DNA of 64,000 nucleotides. Origin: Cyanoderma ruficeps (lineage: Eukaryota; Chordata; Aves; Passeriformes; Timaliidae). The stretch is taken from assembly GCA_008694505.1 (NCBI GenBank), contig VZDJ01000782.1:34899872-34963871 (forward strand), written 5' to 3'. Under the pieces are notes generated by a model. It was not told the DNA's origin and searched no databases. It saw nothing but the letters and a program-made list of their open reading frames with translations. This document shows positions 25,626-36,978 of this stretch, in pieces (position 1 is the first letter of the stretch; every line of letters begins with the position of its first letter). The position numbers and the translations under genes are program-made.

Positions 25626-28600
25626 CAAATTTCAGACTTAACATAGGGCTAGAAATATACCAGGGCTTTTAAGAGAAAACCATCTGCGTTGTAATAATGT
25701 CTTTGTAAAAGTCCTGGACTGTGGAAGGACATCACCTGCAAAGAACCTAAAAGGGTCATCAGTTACCAGGCTGTGTTTTTAAATGAATCAGGAAGAAGAG
25801 CTGAAAATAACTGACCTTTGCACAGCAGCCCACCACCTCAAACAGGATTTCTTGGGTAGAATACAGCTGCTGTGAGGAATTTTAAGTGCCCTTAAGAAAT
25901 GCCAAGATCCGCTACTGGCAAAGAGAACAGAGAAGTTGATCTCAGCCATAGCGTGGAAGAGACTAATTGCTGCTTTATGATGAAGGAGAGATGAGAATGT
26001 GCTGCCAGCCTTGACTCATGCTAGACCTTTTCAGAAGGGTCTTGTTTGCTGGGAATTCTCATTCGGATCAATGCTAAAGGCTTCAGAGTAGTTGCACTAA
26101 AGCCAAACTACTTTACCCTCTTCTCATTACCTTGTGGTGCTGCCAGGTTCTGAAAATAGGGGAACAGAGAGCAAGCGGGGCATCTGGTCTTTCCATTTTC
26201 CTGATGCACCTGTGGCCAGTATCTCTGGATTTAAATCCAGCATGTCAAGGTAAAATTGGTAGTAGTGAGCACACTTGGAAAAGGTTTTCAGCTCTGAAAA
26301 ATAATGGAAAAATGCTTAGAGTTTAACAAAGTAATTTGGAATGGTGTTTTCATATGGCATTAACAATGATTAAGGACTGTAGTAGAGTCCATTGGAATGA
26401 AGGGCTTTGCCCTGTTCAAGACCAATTCCAATCCCAAATATTGGAAAATTTTAACTAAATTATGTTTTATAGTACTGGTCTTCTCCCTCACCCCCACCCC
26501 CTTTATGAACATTTAGGAACTGTTGGAAATACACAAATACAAATATTTTTATGAGAGGAGGAAAATATACATCTTGAGCACTGATCAAGGTAGATACAGT
26601 TAACAGGACCATAGGGCTAATCATCAACAGGAATAAATAATTTTCCTTCTCTTGAGGGAAATGTGGCAAATGATAGCTACAGACTGTTTTTATATGGTTT
26701 TTACTCTGTCAAATATTTTTTTTCACTTTGGAGTTCAGGGTGGCTAGATACACTCTGCCACCACTATCCCACTTTTTATTTAGTGTAAATATATTTAAGT
26801 GTTCTACTAAATACAATTTTGAAACTGTGAAAATAGTCCCTAAGCAGTGCAGTTTTAAACACTGCACAGAACTGCACATAGATGGAAAGGCAACATGCAA
26901 ATTTATGCTGTAGGTCCCCTTTCTAATACTGAAAAATCAAGAATGTCTTTTCACCCTTACTGCAGCCGTGATGGGATACAGTAATTTAGAATGAGGTAAT
27001 CACACCCTATTGATGTGTGATACATCTTTAAATATTAAAGCATGCTGTCTTTGCAAACATACCTCTTTTTCTGATGTAAATCAACCAATCCTTTTTCCTT
27101 TTTTTGACTCCACAGTGGCATCTTGATGTGCTTATGCCTGGATGGCTTTCATCTTTGCTGCACATTCTGCTTTTTTCTCCCTAGACAACAATTTCTGACA
27201 TTTCAGCTGAAGTGGAAACTTGATAGAGGGGAGAGATCTTGCACAGATGGAGCAGCTGCCTTTACATGCTGTGCTGGTGGGCATACCTGATAGTTCACTC
27301 AGCATATACACATTCTCTGCAGTGCATTAGACACCCTTTCTTCATCTTATCCTAGGGTGACAACCTAGTTTCTTGTGATTTCTCAGGAAGCTTATTGTAG
27401 TCCTCAGGTGTGCAAGTGTAAAGACATTGCCGATACTGTTTTCAAAACTGTTGTTTTTAGTGGAAGTCTCATTTCCTTTATTTGCATGTCCCTTCCCATT
27501 TTTCTGTGTAGATAAGATGTGCCTTTAGGGACTCTGTACTTTCTTAACTCCCACATAAATAATTTAAGAGTGCCATATTGGCAGGATAAGGCTGTTAGCC
27601 TGCAGCAACAGTTGAGTCTCAGGGAGGATGTACTGACTGCTGGTGTTCCCAGAGACATCAGGCATTGGCAGGCATAGCTGCAGTGTTTGCAGGGTATTTA
27701 TTGTGGGTATCCCCTTCCTAACGCCAAAGGTTTCACGTGAGTATGTATTTCCATTCTAATACACAGTTTAGAGCCATCAAGTACTTGTGAATAGAGGAAT
27801 AAACTACAGACACTCTAGGCCTAATGAATACTGAGGTGTGAAGAAAACGAAGATCTAGATCTAGATATGAAATACGTTAATTGATTTCAGTTCAGCCTCA
27901 TAAAAAAGAGCTAATAAGAAGAGCAGGGTGGTAGAAAGCAAAAAAAAAAAAGAGTGCTTTAGATACAGTCTACTCCTAATGGCTAGGGTAGGTCATAAAA
28001 ATAACTTTTCATCAATACTCAGGAGTAGCTCTAAGGATTCAAAAGCTACTGTCTTCTTGTATAACTTTATATTAAGCCAAAGCTTGTCTCTGCAAAGTTG
28101 AATTGCACACCACCTTAGGGGCCCCATCTGGAAAACATTCACGGTTTTTTAAGAAGTGCACTGCCTTCAAAGTGATGTGAATCAGCTGTGGATTGTGACA
28201 CATTTGCTCCACTTTGACACTGAAACTGATTCCTGGCCTTTGCTTTCTTAGTCTTAATGCTTTGCTGCATAACACCTTGCAGACTGTGAATCATTGTTCC
28301 CTTCTGTTCCACCAGTACTCCACAAAACTGCAACACAGAGCCCCAAAGTTCAAATGAATGGAGCTGGTAGTGCGCTTTCAGTGTAGGGTGCTGGCCAAGA
28401 ATATAGCTTTTTTTAAAGAAAAAGCTGTAGTAGCCTTGAAGGGCTATGTTCATTGAATTCTATTACACTATGATTTCACTTTAAAAATAAATTTTGAAAA
28501 ATTAAGTAATTGAATTCTTGAATTCCAGCAAAAATTTTCCAACAATGACAACGTCACAGAAAAGTTTTTCCAAGGTGGTTTCAGAGTCACCTATTAAACA

Positions 28601-29609
28601 GAGCAAACTACTAAGATTTTGCTTGTCTGTTACTCTCTATTTCCTGCTGAGTCTTGTATTTATAGTCCTTATAGGGTATCTGAGTAGACTGAATAGTCTG
28701 TCACATGGTAATATGCTTTCCCCACTGATTCTTTGATGCAGTAACTTTAGGACAGTTGCATTTATCTGAAGTTTCATTTGAGTTCCTGAATGGGCATTTA
28801 CAGATTTGCTGGGAAGAGACTTCCTATCATGTCAGCAGAATAACAGCGACATTATTTATTTATCCTGCTATTTGTCTTAGAGTTGTATCCTGCTGTGAAC
28901 CTTCCTTGTACAATCAATAGCAATAGCAAAGTCCCTGGTGGCTTGCATGAGGTCTTTGGCATGCCTCCCTCTCCAAGAGAAGACTTATGTCTGAAGCAGA
29001 CATTTCTTTTTCTTTTAAGGGCCTAATAGTAAGACCCCAATATGATGTTGCAAAATCAGTTTAACTAAGGAGAAGCTCTTATGAAGATGAAAAAAATAGG
29101 GTTTTTTAGAAGTTTTACCCAGAGAGAAGAAAGAAGTAACATAAATTAAGAAACAGGGATAGAAAACACTGGGAAAAAATGTAGCATGAGAACTTTCAAA
29201 TAGTAAAAATAAAACTGTATTAGAAACCTTAATCTAGGAAACATCTTGTATTTTTTACTGCATATTTGTAACTGCAGAACTTTTAGTTAATGGTAGAATG
29301 CTCAGTAAATTCATGCTGTTTTTAATATTTTGGTTGGTTTTGGCTATACTGTGTGGTACAAGCTGAACACAGATCATTCAGACTGAAACATATTCCTGTT
29401 CTTCCTTCTTTTCTTCATTATTTTTGGTTAAAGTTGACAGTTTTCAGGAGCAGGCTTATGCTGTCAGCTTCTCATTAGGACTCTATGAATGCAGTCACAT
29501 TGCTTTTTGCCTTTCTTGTCCCAGCCATGCTTCACCCATGTCTGAAATAAAATCATGACATTTTTCTCTGACATCCTCTCATCAACTTCAATATAGCAGA
29601 AAAGAAACC

Positions 29610-30137
29610 TTGATCTCCTCTTGCTTCCCTCTAGGACATCCCAGCTACTGCTTTCATAGTTACTGTAGCAACCTGCTTGTTAGCAAAGGTCATTTTGGAC
29701 TCTCGAGCTCACTGTGCCTCCGGCTATGTCTAAGCCTTGCTGATCTCCTTCTGAGCTCTCTTTTGAGAGATGTTTTCTGCCAGTCTGCAGCCCTAAGTTT
29801 ATTGCCTCAGCCCGGTGTCTTGTGTCCTGACTATTGCCCTGTCCTTTCAGGTGGCCATGGCAGACGCAGTCACAGCCTGCTGCTGTCTGTTCAAAACAAT
29901 GCTGCACATGATTTACTGCTCTGCCACTTCCTGCTGTCCTCGTTGCATCTCCCTCTTGACATCGTGCATGAGCTGTATATCTCTGTTTTTTTCAACTCCC
30001 ACATGAGGGTTTTTCTGTCTCCTAATGCCATTCCTTTGATGCAGAAGTGTCAACACCAGCCCCATCTTGTTACCTTTTCCAAAAAACCACCCCTTGTTCC
30101 CTTCATACTTTCCTCATGCTTGGTGGAGGCTTTTTGA
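29610..30137 (+). other. GC-richer patch with a 175-codon open frame, unrecognised
   Basis: This is the longest open frame in the window. The predicted peptide is rich in Leu, Ser, Cys and His, with no recognisable domain, no convincing signal peptide and no Kozak context of note. The base composition is visibly more GC-rich than the flanks. A pyrimidine-rich stretch ending gtcctttcag precedes gtggccatgg near 29850, so an acceptor-like site exists. No open frame of a known family was recognised on either strand. It may be an old, unrecognisable repeat or a chance frame in pyrimidine-rich DNA. No product is claimed. Confidence 0.25.
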
Positions 30138-33100
30138 GGGCATCCCCTGCTCTTCATGTCTTCAGATTCAAGTGCTGACGAAGTATGTGACTTAGAGTGG
30201 GATAATGATAAGCTGGGGCTACTAATTGCTAGTTCTGAAATGTGATATTGCCTTGTTGTTCCATTGTTCTTCTAATCTGCCCTTATCCATGTGCTGTCCC
30301 TTGTCTTAAACTCTTAACTTTGTGCAGATAGCACAGCCATTTTCACTTTTTCCTTGTGCAGAATCTGCACTAACTTGAGGCTTCCCTGGGGCTGGGCCTT
30401 TCAGCAGTACATTGGTAGGTAGAATAACTAAGTGGTGCATAGCAGTATTTCCTTCAAAGACAAATGTACTTTTATTTCCAGTGAAACATACATTCCATGA
30501 TCTAAACTTTATGAGAGATCGCTTAGGTTAATAAATTCTGAAGAGCTGGAAAATCTCACCATTTTTGGGATTAGGATTTCTCAAATGCAATCATAAGTAT
30601 TAATTTGGAGTGGTTTAGCACTTGGCTCTTGTAAAGTAAAAGTGAATAAAATAAACTGAAGTTGGATTTAAAACCTTCAGGATTATGAGGTTTTGATTGA
30701 TCTGAAATTAATATAATGATTTTCATCTATAGTTAATTTACCTTCTAAGTCTATGAAAATAATGAGATTTTTTTTACCTCAATAAGATGTATTCTAATGC
30801 TTGTCACATAAATTTCAGTTTGTTTCCTCTGAGATGTTATGAATCTTGAACTTTGTAGTCAAGTTGGGTTTTTTATCCTTTTACCATAAACTATTTCTGT
30901 GTGATTGAACTACAATTTATATAGACAATTTTAGTGAGTTGTGGTTTATCTTCTGTAATAGGTGAGGCCATGTTGAATGAGAAAGCTGAAATTTAGTTCA
31001 GGTGTTCTGAAGCTATTTGTAAACTAAACAGAGCAACATATTGAGCCTCACCTCCTGCTCCGGAAATTTGGTTTCCTGTTTCATCAGATTTTTTGTATAT
31101 TCAATATAATCTCTTGGTGGTTAGGCAACTATCAATATTAGAGTGCAATTTATTCTTGAAAGTAATGTCTTTGGATCTTCATTTAATTTCTCTGTTAGTT
31201 GCATAACCTAGAGAAACAGACACTTTAAGTGATCCATATTTTTGATGATTGTCATTGTATATATTCATCTTTTAAATTAACCGTCAAGTTGTGAGTAGGC
31301 TGCTGTGAATTTACTTCATTACTGATTTTTTTTCATGTATATATTCACCACTATTTGAGGAGAAGCAGGTGTCTTGATCTAAGCAGTATGTCCCCAAGGA
31401 AGGAATTTCTGCCCTTATAAGAAAATATGTCTCTGGGACATTAACCATTTTTACTGTGAGGGTTCTTCACCAGAAAATACTGTTTTCTCAAATGTCTATC
31501 TTGTAGCTGGGGTAGTGCAAATTAGATGCAACAATGCCCATGTTTCTAAATCCAGAACACCTTACCTTCATCACGATATATCTCACCAGGTTTCGTTACT
31601 TGTATGACAGAAAGGATCAAGGGCCACATGAAATGAAAAATATAATATTTGGGGATTTCTTGGAAGCCTGACATCTTGTGTACTTTTAATTCCTTTATGA
31701 TTGATGGCCTTGGCTTTTCTTGACTTTTTTTTCAACTAAAAAATAAATTTAATAATTATATTCCGTTTGAGCTCAGCGATAACTAGTAATAGAAAAAGAA
31801 ATTGACTTGCATGTAAGTATTCAGGCTTGAAAGGGAGATGAAAGAACATGAGAATTACATTTATTTGGTTTAGGAATACTGCACAAAACCTGCAAATGCC
31901 AGAAAATTCTGACAATTTGTCAATACAGTTTAAATAGCAGCCCCTAATTGTAGGCCTGTCTTTGGAAAATCGGCCTTTGCTGTGAATATTTCTGTACTTC
32001 TAATCTGTATTTCTATTAGGAGGCTAGTTAAAAGTATTTGTTAGTGTGATGAAAGGTTGAGCAGGACAAACAATTTCCTCTTCATTATTTTACAGAGAAA
32101 TTTTCAAAAGAGGTACAACTCTTTCTCCCTTGAATTGAAGAGTTTTTCCTGCAGTTAGCTAGGAATGAGCTGTTTGAATTTTGTACCTCAACCAACAATT
32201 ATAAAATTAAAGCAAAGCCTTGTTGTGGAATTTGACATTTCTGTTTTCCTGAGTGGCAGTCCTAATCAGTCCCTGAATTTATTAACAAGACAATAAATTA
32301 CTTATGACACTACTGTTACAGGATATTAACTGAGGATTCAGAGAACTCATTGCAGTTGCTTTTGTGCCTATTCTCTAGTCCTCAATATTCCTCTTCCAGG
32401 TGTGAATAAAATTAGGATAATCACCACTATGAAATGTAGTTCCACTCTTTTCTGTAACTTCTAATATCAGTGTCTGGGAAGTGGAAGTCCAGATTTTGTC
32501 CCTTAACAGAAGAGCCAAACATCTTTCTGTTACTCAGCCTTGGGAACAGAAAGAAGAATCTCTGCATTCTACTTCTTAAAAGTAGACTTTAATTGAGATA
32601 AATTTCTTGAAAATTGGTACTTCCTTAGTTTTTCCACACAGCTCTTTCACTAAGTCTAACAGTCTTTGTGTTTGGGAAAAGGTATATGGGATAAGACAGA
32701 GGAAAAAGGTTCAATGGGCTTTAGAATAACAGCACGTGGAAATCAAGACAAAAATATAGTCATACTGGAAAGAAATTATTTGTTGTGCATTATTCGCAGT
32801 TTTTTGTTGGGAAGGTGTATTTTAGTGAGAAACATAACTGGTAATAAAACATTTCAACGAGCTCCACTTCAGACCATGTATTTTCAATTTAACAAAATCT
32901 CTTCTCACTTCTTTCATTTAATAGAAATAAGGAACCACCTCTACCAGGAATAAAAAGAATTTGTCCAGGAAGAGTTTTCAGAGAAGTAAGATACAGAATT
33001 GGGCATACAAGTCCTGTAAGGTCCCATGATATCTCCCATGTCCTCACGTGCAGAGTGGGATGGATCTGCCAGACCTGCAGCGCAGGCTCTCCTGGGAGCA

Positions 33101-33379
33101 CTGCAGAGCGAGCACATGGCCTTTCCACCTACCTTTAGCTACACCTTTTATTTCACTTCTTTTGAGAGAGTTCGCATAGTAATTTTTCTAGTCACTTCAA
33201 ATATATCAGCTTAGCACAGCAGAGCAAATTCTCTGTATTTCCTTGCTTCTCTGCCATTGTTGTGTATCCCTATGTGCTTTCCAGTTATACATGGACTGTA
33301 GATACACATTCAGTTTAATACGTATGAAAGTTGAGATCAAAGAAGAAGTGTATCTGAATTTTTTCTGATACATTTCTCT

Positions 33380-33455
33380 GATATGTTTTTATATAATATA
33401 CAAAAATATATATATAAATAATACTTATATTTAATAATTTATAAATAATAATAGA
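33380..33455. repeat. AT-rich low-complexity tract
   Basis: Nearly all A/T for about 70 bp, with tatatatata and repeated aataat/ttataa words, in the exon B-C intron. Confidence 0.85.
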
Positions 33456-34529
33456 AACGCAATCTCACATTCTGGTGAAGCCACCTTTGTAAAAGGAAAT
33501 TTTCTGTATATCATGGCCCTCTTTGGTCATCCTTTATATTACAGAAGTGGCAGAACTGTTTAACAAAAGTGAAAAAATCAAAATACGACAAACTTTCCCC
33601 CTCACTAGGTTTCCATGGTACCATGTTCGTATAATATACAGTGACATGTGGCCCTGGAGGAACCTGCAGTCTTCCTGGACTGACACCAAAAGTCTACAGT
33701 TCAGTTAATTCAGTATTACACAATGTAACTGATACAGGATTACTTTAATTTTACGTTGGCTTTTATTTTTTTTTCTCTACTTTGAAAATACTCTGACACT
33801 CATTGAACTGATTTATGTGATGACATACAGGAATTTGTGCTAATTAATGTTGTTGTATTTCCTGGATTGCTTAGGACCACAAACAGTCGGAATGTAGTAT
33901 CTTCTGTGCTTGTTTATATCTCATTTCAGCTTTTTTTTTGTTACAGTTGATGCAACTGGGGCTGCTAGACTTATTTAAATTTCCCTTGTGCAAAGAATTA
34001 TTAAACATTTATTTATGACCCTTTAGCACTGGCCAAGAGGCATGTATGACTTTCCTTTCTTAATGGGATTTTTCACAGAAATGGTGTTACTTTCTCAGAT
34101 TCAAGGATAAGCAATGACTGTTGATCTCAAAGGCCACTAAAGTGGCCTGGATAGAATGGATGGATGGAAGACAGAGCAAATTCCAAGGCCTAAATCAGTC
34201 CTTGACAAACAGTAGTCTATGCAGACCTAGATAAGTGGATGGTGTAGGTAGCTAGGTATGAAAGTTAGTATGAAGGTAGAAACAAAATAAATTGCAGTAT
34301 TACTTAGGTGTCAGTAATGTGTACCCATTGAGTGAGACAAGGAAATCCAGAAAGGACAGTTCTACTGACACAAATAAATAAAGATAGAAGTGAAACCCTG
34401 AATGGGAAATGAACACACAGACAAAGTGGCAGTAAACAAACTGAACATAAGATGAACAGCCAGAGAAATAAATAGGTAAAACCAAAATAAATTCCAACAA
34501 GGAAGACAGATGCAAAACACCCCAAGCAG

Positions 34530-34590
34530 CTGGTTAAAAACAAAAAACAAACAAAACAAACAAACAAAAAAAAGGCAAAAAAAAGGCACA
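34530..34590. repeat. (CAAA)-type A-rich simple repeat
   Basis: Repeated caaa/caaaa units followed by two aaaaaaaagg blocks. On the minus strand this creates long Phe/Cys/Leu-rich open frames around 34300-34620 that are low-complexity artefacts, not genes. Confidence 0.9.
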
Positions 34591-35903
34591 AATATTTCAC
34601 CCAAGTGGAAGAAATTCCCACTGTGTGAAATTTCAGGTCTGTGTCCTAAAATGCCCTAATTTCTGTGAATTTCATCGGAGAATTTTATTTGTGCAGCCTG
34701 TATAGGTGGATACCAGCTGGTGGAGACTTTGGGCTATTATCGGTTTCCTTTATTTTGTTTATTTTCTTAAAGAAGCAAGGAGCAAGGGCTTTTTTTCCTG
34801 AGATGTGTAGGCATATTCACTGCTGTGTATGTTTCAGGTGCCCATAAAGTGAAGCATTTGTGATCCTGCACCCAGCCATTCCTTAGGGACCCATTTTGGC
34901 AAAGTGGAAGATTCAGCTTTCAGTGGAAAAAAACTATTATTCACAGTCTTCTGGAAATATCTGTGTATCTAATAAAATATTTTTAGGAAATTAATTTTCA
35001 AACATTCTGCTTTAGTTTGGTTTTCTTCTCTTTGTTTAATCCCTATTATTAAATTTTCAGTGCTGGGTAATTTTTTCTTCTGGACTTCTTGGGCTATAAT
35101 GGTCATTTGGAAGAAATAAAAATATTTTAAAATCAGGTGTTAAAATATCTCCTTTTCTTTGCAGTAGAGAAAACCAAAAATTTCAAAAATGTAGTTTGGG
35201 AGAATGCTTATACTTCAATTTCCAACCTATTTTTTTTCTTTTCTCTACATTTATGTAAAAATAGTACTATTTTGTATTTGAAGTTTTGAGCTTTTCTTCA
35301 TCATTGTGGTTAGCACTCAACTCTGCTATAATGTCTATTCCATTTGCCAAGGAATCCTGTTTGGAAGAGCAGTAATATCTGCAAACATTATGTGAAACTC
35401 CCTATTCTCCTGGTACCAAAGACTGAGATGGAAGTACAGTCAGAACCTGGATTCAAGCCCATTTTGAATTCCAGCATTGCTTTGTAAGCCACACTTCTTT
35501 TAGGGCAGGAAACAGAAGTGCATGGATAGAATTTGCAGGGAATGGCCCCTACCAGAACACAAGTGAGAAGAAAATCATGGGATAGTTTATTGTTATGGAA
35601 GAAGAGCTGGAAATGCTGAAGTTCTTTGCCCCAACAGGTTAGCTTATGATCATGCTGCCCAGAAACAAGCTTGATAAGAAAAGACTAATCAGAAAGTCTT
35701 GTTTAGAAAAGAATGTCCACATGGGAGTTCGAAGGACTTTAGATGTTTTAGATAATTTCCGTCTTCTCTATATGAAGCTCATTTCAGTTGCTTTGTTGGC
35801 CATTCTGGTACATAGAGATTCATTGTACACAACAAGAAAAAAAAAATTCTTTAGTGGTTTGAGTATTGCTCAAATCTATGACTATGAGAGACATGAGCTC
35901 GTG

Positions 35904-35961
35904 TCATGCCAGTGTCTTGTATGATGTTGGAGCCACTTATGGAAGGGAGGCACTGGCATGA
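35904..35961. repeat. Inverted repeat / hairpin, 11-bp perfect stem
   Basis: The arm tcatgccagtg (35904-35914) is exactly complementary to cactggcatga (35951-35961). Four further pairs (two of them G-T wobble) extend the stem inward to about 15 bp, leaving a loop of about 28 bases. It lies about 950 bp upstream of exon C. Function unknown. Confidence 0.8.
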
Positions 35962-36289
35962 TAAAAAGCATTATCCCATCTCTCAGGATCTGCTTCTTAT
36001 TGGCCTCTTCCCTTATCTGGCTCAAACCCAGCTTTCTTCTTGTCCTGGTTGTCGTCTGGTGCTCACAGCCTCTGCCCCTGGGCTGCACCTCACACATCAG
36101 GAAAGCACCCTTGCTTTTGCAGTGGTCAGTTCTTTGAGTCATTAACCCTTAACATTTCACAAGTGTTTCACGTTTCACAAAAGTGCTGATGTTTTGTGTC
36201 TAAAACAAATGTGCTCTAAGGCACAGTTGCACTGTGCATAAATCATCAAACTTATTGGAAAACACTTTGTATTAGAAAAAAAATTGGGG

Positions 36290-36335
36290 TTTTTTTTGTT
36301 TTGTTGGTTTTTTTTTGTTTTTTTTTTNTTTTTTA
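36290..36335. repeat. T-rich tract with one ambiguous base
   Basis: T runs with isolated G (ttttttttgttttgttgg...) and a single N at 36328. It lies about 575 bp upstream of the exon C acceptor. Confidence 0.9.
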
Positions 36336-36909
36336 GTTTTAAGAAAACCGTGTCGGTTTTCTTAACTAACATGTAGTGAGGGAATGGTGTAGTATTTTAC
36401 AATCCTGACAAGTTAATGAATCGACATCTTGTTACAAAAATTTCAGGAAAAGTAAATGCGCTTCAGTCTAAGGCACACTCTATATTCAGTAAAATTGTAG
36501 ATTATTCATACTTATTATGGAAGCCAAATCATTAATATTAATTGAGCAAAAATATTCTAGGGACTTCTTGAAATTTAAACAATGCAGAACAAATTCTACA
36601 GTTAAACTCATGTCTGTAATTCCCATGATCCCTAAGTCTTGACACTTGACAGCAAATTTAGCAGTTTCAAATCATATCCAGGTAATGTCTGTTGAATAGT
36701 ATTTAACATAGGAAAAAGGTTTTTTAAATTGAATTTTGTAAAACACAACCATTGTAATGGGCCTGTGATTTAAAGAGTGTGGTGCATGCAAGCATGACAG
36801 AGCTTAAAAAACATTACGGTGGAAGTGTCATACTGACAAAAGTGAAGGTACCTTTATGAGAATGACACACAGAGAATTTTCTAATATTTTGTTGGTTTTT
36901 GTCTTCTAG

Positions 36910-36978
36910 AGTATCAGAGCTTCAGGGCTGGTGCTGTTGGAAACCATTCTTTTTGGATCACTTCTTCTGTATTTCCCA
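36910..36978 (+). CDS. GPR158: GPR158 internal exon C: start of TM2
   Basis: A 69-bp exon of exactly 23 codons, phase 0 at both ends. The acceptor is tttttgtcttctag and the donor is cca|gtaagt. It reads SIRASGLVLLETILFGSLLL and then Tyr-Phe-Pro. This continues directly from the basic RKAK end of exon B through the first intracellular loop into transmembrane helix 2. The match to human GPR158 is essentially complete, with one conservative Ile/Val change that I can recall. It is too short and lacks an ATG, so plain ORF finding misses it. The next family exon (end of TM2 and TM3, containing an Arg-Trp-Ala-Arg motif) was looked for downstream and not found, so it should lie beyond position 64000. 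Confidence 0.96.

Larger units (their letters stand above)
19784..36909 (+). other. GPR158: GPR158 intron between exons B and C (about 17.1 kb)
   Basis: Complete phase-0 intron. A G-run lies about 175 bp after the donor. The part around 24230-24920 is strongly purine-rich on the + strand. A more GC-rich patch with a 175-codon frame lies at 29610-30137. An AT-rich tract lies at 33380-33455, a (CAAA)-type tract at 34530-34590, an inverted repeat at 35904-35961 and a T tract with one N at 36328. No CR1 fragment was recognised in this intron, so it is unusually repeat-poor for its length. Nothing else is supported in 20030-24200, 26000-29500 or 30200-33300. Confidence 0.9.

Noticed and set aside
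34300..34621. Overlapping minus-strand frames of 71-105 codons rich in Phe, Leu and Cys
   Set aside because: They are produced by the complementary (CAAA)-type A-rich simple repeat; no signal peptide or family match.
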